Shown here: positions 21,810-30,864 of the stretch, one piece after another | Numbering within the stretch: the stretch's first letter is position 1 | How the letters are laid out: every line of letters starts with the position of its first letter | DNA from: an uncultured Clostridia bacterium | Lineage (GTDB): Bacteria > Bacillota > Clostridia > TANB77 > CAG-508 | NCBI GenBank assembly: GCA_934121875.1 | Contig: CAKOVG010000009.1 | Coordinates: 1 to 37,944, forward strand | Reading direction: 5' to 3' | Length of the DNA stretch: 37,944 bases | The notes under the pieces: generated by a model | Seen by the model: the letters and a program-made list of their open reading frames with translations, nothing else | Told to the model about the DNA's origin: nothing | The model's database searches: none | Position numbers and translations under genes: made by a program

Positions 21810-23669
21810 TTAAACTTCTGTAATAATTGGTAAAATCATTGGGTTTCTCTTTGTTTTTTCGAATATATAGTCTCTTAAAGTATCTTTTATATTTGATTTG
21901 ATTGTTGCCCAATCTGTAATGTGTTCTTCTTCACATTTTTTTACTTCTTCATATATTACTTTTTTAATATCATCCATTAAGTTCTCAGATTCTCTAACAT
22001 ATACGAAACCTCTTGAAACTACATCTGGTTCAGATACAATTTCTCCTGTATTTGAATCCATTGGAACAACTATTACTATTAATCCATCTTGTGATAAATG
22101 TTGTCTGTCACGTAGAACTATGTTTCCAACATCTCCTACTCCTAATCCATCTACTAGAACTTTTCCATTTGTAACTGAAGTAGTAAGTGATGCTTCATTT
22201 TCATTTAGTTCTAATGTTCTACCATTTGACATTATAAATATATTTTTGGCTTCTATTCCTAGTTTTTTTGCTGTTTCTGCATGTGCTCTAAGTTGTCTAT
22301 ACTCACCATGTACTGGTACAAAGAATTTTGGTTTAGCTAATGTTATAATTAATTTTTGCTCTTCTTGGCATGCGTGCCCTGATACGTGTACATCTTCTAG
22401 TGAGCTATATATAACTTCTGCTCCAATTTTCATAAGTTCATCTATTACTTTTGATACATACTTTTCATTTCCTGGAATTGGAGTTGCTGATATTATTACC
22501 ATATCATTTGGAGTAATTGTTACTTTTTTATGGTCTCCATTTGCCATTCTTGTTAAAGCTGACATTGCTTCTCCTTGACTTCCAGTTGTTATGATAACTA
22601 ATTGGTCATCACGATAGTTTTTAATATTATCAATGTCTATAAATACATCTTCTGCTCCTTTAATGTATCCTAATTGAATTGCTGCATCTATCATATTCAT
22701 CATACTTCTTCCACATACTGCAATTTTTCTGCCATATTTAATTGAAGAATTTACTATTTGTTGTACACGGTGTACATTTGATGCAAATGTAGCAACTACT
22801 ATTCTTTTTGAGTTGTTTAAAAATAGTCTATCAAACACCTCTCCAACAGAACTTTCAGACATTGTAAATCCTTTTCTTTCACTGTTTGTACTATCTGAAA
22901 GTAGTGCTAATATACCTTTATTTCCTAATTCTGCAATTCTATTTAGGTCTATTACCTTGTCATCTATTGGTGTGTAATCAATTTTGAAATCTCCTGTATG
23001 AAGAATTGTTCCAACAGGTGTTGTAATTGCAAGCATTACTGCATCAGGTATACTATGATTACTATTAATAAATTCAACTTGCATATGCTTAAATTTTATA
23101 GTTTGTCCTTGTTTTACAATATGCATTTTTGTTGTTTTTAGTAATTTATGTTCTTCTAATTTATTATTAATTAGAGAAGCCGTTAATTGTGTTGCAAAAA
23201 TTGGAATATTAATTTGTTTTAATATATATGGTATTGCTCCAATATGGTCCTCGTGTCCGTGTGTTATAATTAATCCTTTAATTTTGTCTTTATTTTTTAT
23301 TAAATATGTTACATCTGGTATTACTAGGTCTACTCCTAACATATCATCACCAGGGAACTCCAATCCACAGTCAACTAAAATTATTTCGTCTTCATACTCA
23401 AAAACTGTAATATTCTTTCCTATTTCTTGTAATCCACCTAAAGGTATAATTTTTAAGTTTGATTTTTTGAAATTGAATTGCATATTTTCATTTTTAACTG
23501 CTCTACTATTTCTTGTTCTCATAGTTGTTCTTTTTTCTTTTTCAACTATATGTTCTCTTTTATTTTGATTAGTTCTGCTATTTTTTCTAATTGAATAACC
23601 TGTTCTTCTTTCCTTTCTTTCCGTACTTTCTTTTTGCTTTTCTTCATTGTGTTTTAATTCATTTGTCAT
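21810..23669 (-). CDS. rnj: Ribonuclease J with a basic N-terminal extension
   Basis: This 619-residue protein is about 65 longer than typical RNase J. Residues 1-65 are disordered and basic (Lys, Arg, Glu, Asn-rich). The metallo-beta-lactamase domain starts at LKIIPLGGLQEIGKN, with metal site HGHEDHIG, then HTGDFKID and the beta-CASP domain with SDSTNSERKGFTMSE and FVPVHGEYRQL. RNase J is a 5'-3' exonuclease and endonuclease central to mRNA decay in Bacillota. The family also degrades the glmS mRNA after ribozyme cleavage, which links it to the glmS unit here. Confidence 0.96.
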   Translation of the reverse strand: MTNELKHNEEKQKESTERKERRTGYSIRKNSRTNQNKREHIVEKEKRTTMRTRNSRAVKNENMQFNFKKSNLKIIPLGGLQEIGKNITVFEYEDEIILVDCGLEFPGDDMLGVDLVIPDVTYLIKNKDKIKGLIITHGHEDHIGAIPYILKQINIPIFATQLTASLINNKLEEHKLLKTTKMHIVKQGQTIKFKHMQVEFINSNHSIPDAVMLAITTPVGTILHTGDFKIDYTPIDDKVIDLNRIAELGNKGILALLSDSTNSERKGFTMSESSVGEVFDRLFLNNSKRIVVATFASNVHRVQQIVNSSIKYGRKIAVCGRSMMNMIDAAIQLGYIKGAEDVFIDIDNIKNYRDDQLVIITTGSQGEAMSALTRMANGDHKKVTITPNDMVIISATPIPGNEKYVSKVIDELMKIGAEVIYSSLEDVHVSGHACQEEQKLIITLAKPKFFVPVHGEYRQLRAHAETAKKLGIEAKNIFIMSNGRTLELNENEASLTTSVTNGKVLVDGLGVGDVGNIVLRDRQHLSQDGLIVIVVPMDSNTGEIVSEPDVVSRGFVYVRESENLMDDIKKVIYEEVKKCEEEHITDWATIKSNIKDTLRDYIFEKTKRNPMILPIITEV

Positions 23670-23889
23670 TTATTTTTTCTCTCCTTTTTATTAAATTGTT
23701 GTTTATCTCTCTTTATTTTTGTTTATTAAAAAACATAGAATAAATATATCTGTTGCTTAATTTGCACAGATATGTTTCTAAATATAAATATGTTTTCTTT
23801 CCGCTCCAAAACATATATAATTTTTCATCCGCTCTATTTTATAATTACACAAATATAAATCTCTTCTTTACCATTATTGGTAACAACTG
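23670..23889 (-). promoter_or_regulatory. Structured 5' leader of rnj
   Basis: The predicted transcript has about 220 untranslated bases. Three hairpins are visible: TTACC/GGTAA (23868-23883) at the 5' end; a 9-bp stem (23788-23796 with 23808-23816) with a GGAGCGG-containing loop; and an 8-bp stem ATATCTGT/ACAGATAT (23746-23753 with 23766-23773). GAGCGGA occurs both in that loop and just upstream of it. No uridine tract follows any hairpin, so they are not terminators. A role in control of rnj mRNA is inferred. Confidence 0.55.
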
Positions 23890-23895
23890 TTTGAT

Positions 23896-23924
23896 ATTAT
23901 ACTATTTTTTTTAATTTTTGTCAA
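23896..23924 (-). promoter_or_regulatory. rnj promoter
   Basis: On the minus strand TTGACA (23919-23924), a 17-base spacer and TATAAT (23896-23901) are both perfect consensus. This is the strongest promoter match in the window. Confidence 0.92.
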
Positions 23925-23930
23925 ATTTGC

Positions 23931-24815
23931 TTAAAGTGTAGCTCCTATAATACCAGCATCATTGCCAAGTATAGCTATTTTTACTTCTGGCAATTCTTCT
24001 TTATTAAATGCATATTTTTCTTTATAGTATTTTTCTAATAATGGTTTAAATAATATATCTTCAAAGTATACAAAGCTTCCTCCTAAGCATATTGCTTGTG
24101 GTTCAAAAATATCTATAATATTTGAAAGCCCTATAATTAAATTATTTATATATTCATTTAATAATTCTTGTATTTTTTCATTGCTGTTTTTCTTTAATAA
24201 CTCAATTAATTCTTTCCCCTCTATTTTTCTTGACACATTCATTATTTCCATTATATTATTTTTTAATCTTTTTATAGAACAGTAAGTTTCAAAACATCCT
24301 CTTTTTCCACAATTGCATTGTATTCCATTCTTTTCAATTACCATATGTCCTAATTCCAAACCAGGATTTCTAGTTGGTTTTAATTCTTCTCCTGCAATAA
24401 ATACGTCTCCACCTATTCCTGTTCCTAAGCATAAAAACACTGAATCTTTATATTGTTTTAAAGCTCCATATTGTTTTTCTGCTATTGCAGCACATTTGGC
24501 ATCATTCTTGATTTTTACTGGAATATTAAATATTGAATTTAATGTTGCAGTAATGTCAAGCTCTTCTACTCCTAAGTTAACTATGTTGGTTAATTTTCCA
24601 TATTTTGGTGTTCCAGGGCTTGCTATACCAATAAATTCAATATCATTATACTTATTTATATAGTTAGTAATTTCTTTTATTATTAAATTTAGTATAAGTT
24701 CTTGTACATTTTCATTTTTGTTCAATTCTATTTCATTTTTTTCTAATATTTTACCATATTCATTTACTATTCCAATTCCTATATGACTTCCGCCTAAATC
24801 TATCCCTATTTTCAT
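23931..24815 (-). CDS. ROK-family sugar kinase (glucokinase-like)
   Basis: This 294-residue protein has the phosphate-binding IGIDLGGSHIGIGIV start, GTGIGGDVFIAG, and the ROK zinc site GIQCNCGKRGCFETYCS with three cysteines. Catalytic Asp is in KNDAKCAA (NDA). ROK members include glucokinase and N-acetylmannosamine or fructose kinases; the substrate cannot be fixed here. AAAGGAAT precedes the ATG. It starts just after the pilus operon terminator and ends beside the rnj promoter region, so it is probably a single-gene unit. Confidence 0.92.
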   Translation of the reverse strand: MKIGIDLGGSHIGIGIVNEYGKILEKNEIELNKNENVQELILNLIIKEITNYINKYNDIEFIGIASPGTPKYGKLTNIVNLGVEELDITATLNSIFNIPVKIKNDAKCAAIAEKQYGALKQYKDSVFLCLGTGIGGDVFIAGEELKPTRNPGLELGHMVIEKNGIQCNCGKRGCFETYCSIKRLKNNIMEIMNVSRKIEGKELIELLKKNSNEKIQELLNEYINNLIIGLSNIIDIFEPQAICLGGSFVYFEDILFKPLLEKYYKEKYAFNKEELPEVKIAILGNDAGIIGATL

Positions 24816-24837
24816 AAAAATTCCTTTCTAAAAACAT

Positions 24838-24863
24838 AAAAAGCTCCGTTTGCACAGAGCTTT
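24838..24863 (-). terminator. Terminator of the type IV pilus operon
   Basis: AAAGCTC and GAGCTTT pair over 7 bp, extended after one mismatch by two more pairs, with a TTGC loop and a run of T on the minus strand. It lies about 11 bases after the pilC stop. Confidence 0.8.
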
Positions 24864-24873
24864 AATTTTATTG

Positions 24874-26223
24874 TTATAATCCCATACCTTCGATAATGAA
24901 TTCTCCCATGTATAGTTGGATACATGGTACTAGTAGAACTACAACTAATATAATTAATAATATTCCAACAAAAGAATATGAAATTTCTGGAAGAACTTTC
25001 ATTAATTTGTTTAAACTGTTTTGAATATCTACATCCATATAGTCTAATAGTTTTTCCATCATATCTGGCAAGTCTGTTTGCATACCTATTTTTAACATTT
25101 CAATTTCCATTGAGCTACATAAACCTGATTTTTCAAATGGTTGAATCCATGATTCACCTATTAAAATATTATTTATAGATGTTTCTATAATTGATAACAT
25201 AACATAATTTTTAGTAACTGATTTACTAACATCTAAAGCATCTTGAATTCTCATACCATTTCTTAAATTTAAAAGCATTGCTCTCATTAATCTTGAAAAG
25301 TCAATTCCAAATACTAATCTACCAAATACAGGTGCACTATATTTAAAATAATGCCAATTGTATTTTCCTTTTGGTGTATTAATATATGCAATTATTAGTA
25401 AAACTATTGTTGAAATCAGTCCAACTGGAATGTACCAATACATTATGAGCCAATCTACAAAAGCCATAAATTTTAATGTTGGTTCAGGTAGTTTCACTCC
25501 TTGCCCTATTGTATTAAATACTTTTTGTATTTCTGGCAAAATATATATAGTACCAAAAATTAATAATATAAATATTGCAACAAATTGTACTATATTAGGT
25601 ATTAATATTCCTTTTATTTTTTTATTTCTTGTTGTTGTATCTTCTAAGTATTTTACCGCTTGTTCCAATGAGTTAGTAAGTGAACCTGATAGCTCTCCTA
25701 CTTTTATCATGTTTATATATACATATGGAAAGATATTAGAGTAATATTCCATAGTTGAATACATGTAATCTCCATTTTCTACTCCTGCTAAAATATCTTC
25801 TAAAACTCCCCTAAATGATAAGTTGTCAGTACTATTAATTATAGTATTTAAAGCATGTATATTGTTGAAATTTGCTCTTTTTAACAAGAAAAAGTTTTGA
25901 GTAAATATAATAACATCTCTTATTGTTATTTTTTGTCCAGCTGCAATAAGCAGGTTAAGTTTTTCCCTCGTACTTGGTTTATACTCTTCCCTACCTTGAA
26001 GTATATTAGCTGAATTTGCTGTTTTCATAATGTCATCTATATCTATTACATTTTTCTTAGGTACTCTACCTGTTTTGCCGTTGTAATTTACTTGTATAAC
26101 TTCAATTGGTAACAAATCGTTTGCTTTTAGCTTTTTTATTAAAGTATTTTTATTCATTTCTTCTACTTTATTTCTAACAATTTGTCCTCTTTTAGTTACC
26201 GCTCTATATACATATTCAGGCAT
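24874..26223 (-). CDS. pilC: Type IV pilus inner-membrane platform protein PilC (T2SSF family)
   Basis: This 449-residue protein begins with the family-typical YVYRAVTKRGQIVRNKVEEMN, has two T2SSF domains (each with a helical bundle and a membrane hairpin) and ends in a strongly hydrophobic segment. Membrane segments include ILIPNIVQFVAIFILLIFG and LLIILVVVLLVPCI. PilC is the platform on which the pilus is built. A linker of about 60 residues after residue 60 is longer than usual. AAAGGAGG precedes the ATG. It is the last gene of the operon. Confidence 0.93.
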   Translation of the reverse strand: MPEYVYRAVTKRGQIVRNKVEEMNKNTLIKKLKANDLLPIEVIQVNYNGKTGRVPKKNVIDIDDIMKTANSANILQGREEYKPSTREKLNLLIAAGQKITIRDVIIFTQNFFLLKRANFNNIHALNTIINSTDNLSFRGVLEDILAGVENGDYMYSTMEYYSNIFPYVYINMIKVGELSGSLTNSLEQAVKYLEDTTTRNKKIKGILIPNIVQFVAIFILLIFGTIYILPEIQKVFNTIGQGVKLPEPTLKFMAFVDWLIMYWYIPVGLISTIVLLIIAYINTPKGKYNWHYFKYSAPVFGRLVFGIDFSRLMRAMLLNLRNGMRIQDALDVSKSVTKNYVMLSIIETSINNILIGESWIQPFEKSGLCSSMEIEMLKIGMQTDLPDMMEKLLDYMDVDIQNSLNKLMKVLPEISYSFVGILLIILVVVLLVPCIQLYMGEFIIEGMGL

Positions 26224-26240
26224 CTGGTTACCTCCTTTTT

Positions 26241-27368
26241 TTAGTTTTCCATATTAGCTCTTTTACTTTCATTATCTTTTTTTATTTTTAATTGCATTAT
26301 AGTTCTATTTAATGTTTCAATATTTTTTTCTTCAATTTGTGCTTTTGCTTGATCTAATGATATTTTATCATTAACAAATAATTGCGCTAATGAATTTATT
26401 AAACCAATGCTTCCCTTTTCTGAACCACTTTGAATTGCATCTTCTATTTCTGAAACACCTAATTTATCTTTTCTGATTACACCCGCAATTGTGTTGTCTA
26501 TAACCATTACTTCTGGTACTAATACAAGTGATCCATTTCTACCTGGTAATAGTCTTTGTGATACAACTAGTTTTAACAATGATGCAATTAAGTATTTGAT
26601 AGTTTGTTGATCTCTAATATCATAGAAGTTTATCATTCTGTCGATAGTTTCAGCACAAGATTTAGTATGTAATGTTCCTATTACTAAGTGTCCTGCCTCT
26701 GCTGTTTCTATTGCAGCATCCATTGTTTCTTTGTCACGAATCTCTCCTATAATTAAAATATCGCAGTCCTCTCTCAAGCAGTTTTTTACACCTGAACTAT
26801 AGTCTGGGCAGTCACGTCCTTTTCCTACTTCTTTTTGTACTATTACAGATTTTTTACATTTATGTTTGTACTCGACTGGACTTTCAAGCGTCAATATTTT
26901 TTTGTTTTGTGTTTCATTTACTTCATTTACTAATGCATTTAATGTTGTTGTTTTACCAGAGTTTGTTTTACCTGTTACTAGTATTAACCCTTGTTGTTGT
27001 TTCATCATTCTTCTAACAATATCTGGCACTCCTAAATCCTCATATTTAGGTAAAATGCTTTTTATTAATCTTAGTACTGCTACTGGTACATCATCTGCAA
27101 TTGAAATATTTACCCTGATTCTAGTATCTCCAAATTCATAAGATGAATCTAGTTTCTTATCTTTTTTAAATACTTCGTCTTTTTCTATGTTTCCTCTAAC
27201 AAAATAGTCATATATTTCAAACATATCTTCTGCAGTTAGGTTTTCAAACTCTTCTAATTCTATTAACTGTCTTCTAATTCTTAAGCAAGGTTTTATTCCT
27301 GCAATTAAGTGTACATCTGAAGCATCTTTTTCAATTGCCAAATGTAAAATTTTTTCTATATCAATCAT
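26241..27368 (-). CDS. pilT: Type IV pilus retraction ATPase PilT
   Basis: This 375-residue ATPase has the PilT start (LHLAIEKDASDVHLIAGIKPCLRIR), Walker A TGKTNSGKTTT, Asp box, Walker B ILIIGEIRD, and the His box GHLVIGTLHT. PilT drives pilus retraction and twitching motility. Its presence next to PilB indicates a retractable pilus. It lacks the zinc cysteines of PilB. AGGAGG precedes the ATG. Confidence 0.95.
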   Translation of the reverse strand: MIDIEKILHLAIEKDASDVHLIAGIKPCLRIRRQLIELEEFENLTAEDMFEIYDYFVRGNIEKDEVFKKDKKLDSSYEFGDTRIRVNISIADDVPVAVLRLIKSILPKYEDLGVPDIVRRMMKQQQGLILVTGKTNSGKTTTLNALVNEVNETQNKKILTLESPVEYKHKCKKSVIVQKEVGKGRDCPDYSSGVKNCLREDCDILIIGEIRDKETMDAAIETAEAGHLVIGTLHTKSCAETIDRMINFYDIRDQQTIKYLIASLLKLVVSQRLLPGRNGSLVLVPEVMVIDNTIAGVIRKDKLGVSEIEDAIQSGSEKGSIGLINSLAQLFVNDKISLDQAKAQIEEKNIETLNRTIMQLKIKKDNESKRANMEN

Positions 27369-27386
27369 GATTTTCCTCCTACGTTT

Positions 27387-29009
27387 TTAGTAAATAATAA
27401 GCTTATTATTTATTTCTTCTAATGTAGTAACTCCACTTAATACTTTTTTAATTCCATCTACTATTAGTGGTCTATAGCCTAACTCTAAAGCTTTTTTTCT
27501 AATTTCAATACTAGAACAGTCTTTAGCTATCAGTTCTCTAATTTCTTCCTCTACATTTAATATTTCGAATATACCAATTCTGTCTAGATATCCACTTTGA
27601 TTACATTTTTTACAACCCACTGCTTCAAATGTTTTCTTTCCTTCGAAGTCAAATTCCACATCATATTTACTGCCTATTTTTTTCATTATTTCTATTTCTT
27701 GTTCTGTAAAGTTTCTTTCTTTTGCACAATATGGGCATATTTTTCTTACTAATCTTTGTGATACTGATGTTGCTAAAATACTAGAAATATCATAATTTGA
27801 AATTCCCATTTTTCTAAGTCTTGTTATAACTTCTATACTATCAATTGTATGTATTGTAGATAATACATAGTGACCTGTTTGTCCTGCTTGCATTGCTATT
27901 TCTGCTGTTTCTCTATCGCGAATTTCACCTACAAGTATAATATCAGGATCTTGTCTTAAAACTGTTCTTAAAGAACTTGAAAAGTCTGCTTTTATATCTG
28001 TTTCAATTTGGTTTAATCCATCAATTCTTATTTCTACTGGATCCTCAATTGTAGTAATATTTATTTGTGGTTTATTTAAGTATGTTATTATACTATATAA
28101 TGTAGTAGTTTTTCCTTCTCCAGTAGGAGCTGCTACTATTGTAATACTATTTTTCTTGTTAAAGCTCTTTTTTAATAGTCCTTCGTCTTTTGGAAATCCT
28201 AACTCAAAAATTTCTCTAATATTAGCATTCTTTTTTAATAATCTTAGTACAAACTTTTCTCCATATACATTTTTTTGTGAAGATACACGAATATTGTAGT
28301 CTGGATAAGTAAGAATTCTACCATCTTGTGACTCTTGTTTTTCTTGGTGCATATTAGAAATAGCTTTTAATCTTCCTATTATTTGTATTTGTTTTTCTTT
28401 TTCAATTTCAACTGCAGTAACTAGTTGTCCATCTATTCTATATCTAACTCTTACCATTCTTTCTAATGGTTCTATATGAATATCACTAGCTCTTCTTTCC
28501 ATAGCTGTTTTTATAATACTGTCTACAAGACCTGAAATATCTGCATTTGTATTAATATTATCATTTGCAGTGCCTTCTAATGAATCTATTATATTATTAA
28601 TGTTAGTTTCAAATGTTATATATTTTTCCATTACTAAGCCTTTATTTAGTAATAACATTCTAATAACATCAATAGATTTTTTATTGCTTGTGTCTGCAAA
28701 ACATACTTTTATTTTACCAGAAATAATTTCAAATGGAACTGCTTTATTTTGTTTCATTATATCTAATGATATATAGTCTAATACATCTATTCTAATATCT
28801 TTTTCCATTAAATATATTGCTTTTTCATCTAATATTTCTCCAATTGCACTTATTAAAATATTTGAGTCGCAAAGCCCCAATATATCTATAATATCTCCTA
28901 TTTTTTTATTAGGGTGAACTTTTTGGTAGTCTAGAGCTTTTTCAATGTCAGATTCTTGAACTATTCCTCTTTTTACAAGTTCTATTCCTATTGGTTGTCT
29001 TTTTTCCAT
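27387..29009 (-). CDS. pilB: Type IV pilus extension ATPase PilB (GspE family)
   Basis: The start is the ATG at 29009, with AAAGGAG 8 bases upstream; the open frame continues upstream only through that ribosome binding site. The 540-residue protein has the N-terminal MshEN/T2SSE_N domain, then RASDIHIEP, Walker A APTGEGKTTT, Walker B IILVGEIRD and GHYVLSTIHT. A C-terminal zinc tetracysteine (CPYC and CKKC) is diagnostic of PilB/GspE. It powers pilus assembly. Confidence 0.95.
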   Translation of the reverse strand: MEKRQPIGIELVKRGIVQESDIEKALDYQKVHPNKKIGDIIDILGLCDSNILISAIGEILDEKAIYLMEKDIRIDVLDYISLDIMKQNKAVPFEIISGKIKVCFADTSNKKSIDVIRMLLLNKGLVMEKYITFETNINNIIDSLEGTANDNINTNADISGLVDSIIKTAMERRASDIHIEPLERMVRVRYRIDGQLVTAVEIEKEKQIQIIGRLKAISNMHQEKQESQDGRILTYPDYNIRVSSQKNVYGEKFVLRLLKKNANIREIFELGFPKDEGLLKKSFNKKNSITIVAAPTGEGKTTTLYSIITYLNKPQINITTIEDPVEIRIDGLNQIETDIKADFSSSLRTVLRQDPDIILVGEIRDRETAEIAMQAGQTGHYVLSTIHTIDSIEVITRLRKMGISNYDISSILATSVSQRLVRKICPYCAKERNFTEQEIEIMKKIGSKYDVEFDFEGKKTFEAVGCKKCNQSGYLDRIGIFEILNVEEEIRELIAKDCSSIEIRKKALELGYRPLIVDGIKKVLSGVTTLEEINNKLIIY

Positions 29010-29099
29010 TTGTGATTCTCCTTTCAATTTTCATTTGTTTATAATTATTATACTATAAAAAAATTGAAATATATATGTTTTATTACTATTTACAATAAT

Positions 29100-29534
29100 T
29101 TACCAATATCTTAATACATACTCAATCTCTTTTTGATATTTCTTTTCTCCTGTTCCTATTTTTAGGTTTACAGTTATTAAGTTTTTAGTTGTATTTTTTA
29201 TTGTATATGTTCCAGCAGTAAATGTACAAGTTTCTACATCTTTGGCTATTTTTTTTTCATTTCTATATATTGATTTATCTTTATATTCATATTTATTGCC
29301 ATCGGTAAATGTAATTTGTGTATCTGTAACATTGGCAGTCTTGTTGCTTTTTACATCTTCTATAAAAAACATATTGAATTTATTATATTCAACTGCATAT
29401 GTGGCCTGATCTTTTAAAATTTTCATGTTTAAAAATGTATGTGAACTTAAAAGAGCCATTGTGCTTACCACTAATGTAGCTACAATAATATATATAGCTA
29501 ATGAAGTTAAAGTAACACCTCTTTCTGATTTCAT
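29100..29534 (-). CDS. Minor prepilin-like protein
   Basis: This 144-residue protein has a short leader ending in SERG followed by VTLTSL, then a hydrophobic helix (AIYIIVATLVVSTMALLSS) and a beta-rich tail. It has the class III prepilin cleavage pattern, but residue +5 is Ser, not Glu. It lies two bases after the other minor pilin. It is likely a minor pilin of the initiation complex. Confidence 0.8.
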   Translation of the reverse strand: MKSERGVTLTSLAIYIIVATLVVSTMALLSSHTFLNMKILKDQATYAVEYNKFNMFFIEDVKSNKTANVTDTQITFTDGNKYEYKDKSIYRNEKKIAKDVETCTFTAGTYTIKNTTKNLITVNLKIGTGEKKYQKEIEYVLRYW

Positions 29535-29536
29535 TT

Positions 29537-29953
29537 CTATAACTCCTTTATTTTTAATCTTTTTATTGTAATATTTTTTTGTTCTCCAACAAAATTATAC
29601 GATAAGTTTACATTCACATTTTTTATATATGCTTGTGTATTCTCGTTTGGCTTATAGTCTGTAGCTTGTATTTCCACTGTAAATGCTTCTGGAATATTAA
29701 ATTTTTGTGGCAAAGTTTGTGAAAGTTCATTAGTTACTTCGTCAAAGTCAATCTTATCTATATATTCTACTATTTGTATAACGTACAAAGTTGCAACTTC
29801 TTCTGCTTCTGTAGTTGCTTGTACTTTATATGTTGTTACAATTAAAGTTCCAATTATTGTTGCAAACATACTAAACACAATAATTGCAACTATTAGGTCA
29901 TATATGGTAAAACCTTTTTCTGATTTTATTTTTACTAACTTATTTTTTGTCAT
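29537..29953 (-). CDS. Minor prepilin-like protein
   Basis: This 138-residue protein has a 14-residue basic leader ending KSEKG, then FTIYDLIVAIIVFSMFATIIGTLI as the N-terminal helix. Residue +5 is Asp, a conservative replacement for the usual Glu. The rest is a soluble domain. It sits between the prepilin peptidase and the second minor pilin. Confidence 0.83.
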   Translation of the reverse strand: MTKNKLVKIKSEKGFTIYDLIVAIIVFSMFATIIGTLIVTTYKVQATTEAEEVATLYVIQIVEYIDKIDFDEVTNELSQTLPQKFNIPEAFTVEIQATDYKPNENTQAYIKNVNVNLSYNFVGEQKNITIKRLKIKEL

Positions 29954-29978
29954 ACTCTCCTCTATATTAAATAATATT

Positions 29979-30782
29979 TTAGCAAATATACAAGTTTATG
30001 CTAATTAAACATATTATATTTGTTACACATAAATAAAAACCTATTGGTATTTTGATGGCTTGTTCTTTTTTTACATTTTTTATTTTTTTTGCTTTTATTT
30101 TAGTTAGGCAACATTGAGTTGCAATGCACATTAATGTAAATATAATTGTTAATATTGTTGTTACTTCATATGTAAAACCTAAAAGTAGCATACAAAGTAA
30201 TAAGACTTCTACCACATAACTATTGGCTGCTTTTTTTCTTAATATACATATGTCTATTAATACTAAAATAAATATAAGTGCAAGATATATAACATATCTA
30301 TATATATTAAAATCTTCTTCTACTATATATAGATAAATTATATATAGAGCTTGTATTATAAATCCAAATAATAATACTGATTTTTCAATTCTGATTCTTT
30401 CTTTGTCTATTCCTGCTATTATAAATAATGTTGCTAAATATAACAATCCAAATATAAAGTAAATCCATGTATTTATTGTTGTTGTAAATATATTTAGTTT
30501 TAAAGACACAGCAAATAAAACAAAAATTATGCCTGACATTAATTCTAGTAATAAATATCTTGGACGTATTTTTTGTTTGCAATATCTACATTTTCCACCT
30601 AAAAATAAATAACTTAGTATAGGAATTAAATCTAAAAATCCTAATTTATGATTACAGTTAGGACAAAAAGAACGTTCATGAGTTATATCTTTTCCAAGTG
30701 GAATACGATAAACTGCTAAAGTGAAAAAACTACCGAAAAGTGTTCCTATAACAAAAATTAACGTGTATAATATTACATTCAT
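29979..30782 (-). CDS. pilD: Prepilin peptidase (A24 family), lacking a clear GxGD motif
   Basis: This 267-residue membrane protein starts with the PilD methylase-type domain, with FGSFFTLAVYRIP and two CxxC pairs (C40-C43, C65-C68) around DLIPILSYLFLGGKCRYC. First catalytic Asp is D126 in IIAGIDKERI. About 60 residues later, where GxGD is expected, the sequence reads AANSYVVEVLLL, with no aspartate. Eight hydrophobic segments are visible. It should cleave the prepilins encoded alongside and methylate the new N terminus, but the variant active site leaves this uncertain. Confidence 0.88.
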   Translation of the reverse strand: MNVILYTLIFVIGTLFGSFFTLAVYRIPLGKDITHERSFCPNCNHKLGFLDLIPILSYLFLGGKCRYCKQKIRPRYLLLELMSGIIFVLFAVSLKLNIFTTTINTWIYFIFGLLYLATLFIIAGIDKERIRIEKSVLLFGFIIQALYIIYLYIVEEDFNIYRYVIYLALIFILVLIDICILRKKAANSYVVEVLLLCMLLLGFTYEVTTILTIIFTLMCIATQCCLTKIKAKKIKNVKKEQAIKIPIGFYLCVTNIICLISINLYIC

Positions 30783-30815
30783 AATTGCTCCATTTTATGC
30801 TTTTATATAAATCAA

Positions 30816-30838
30816 GGCATATACGTTGTGCATATGCC
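30816..30838 (-). terminator. Hairpin after the major pilin gene (partial terminator or processing site)
   Basis: GGCATATAC (30816-30824) pairs with 30830-30838 over 9 bp, including one wobble, around a 5-base loop, 27 bases after the major pilin stop. The T-tract is weak. It could reduce read-through to pilD and protect pilin mRNA, giving more pilin than assembly proteins. Confidence 0.5.
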
Positions 30839-30864
30839 CTAATTCAAATGTTTTTTAGATTTTA

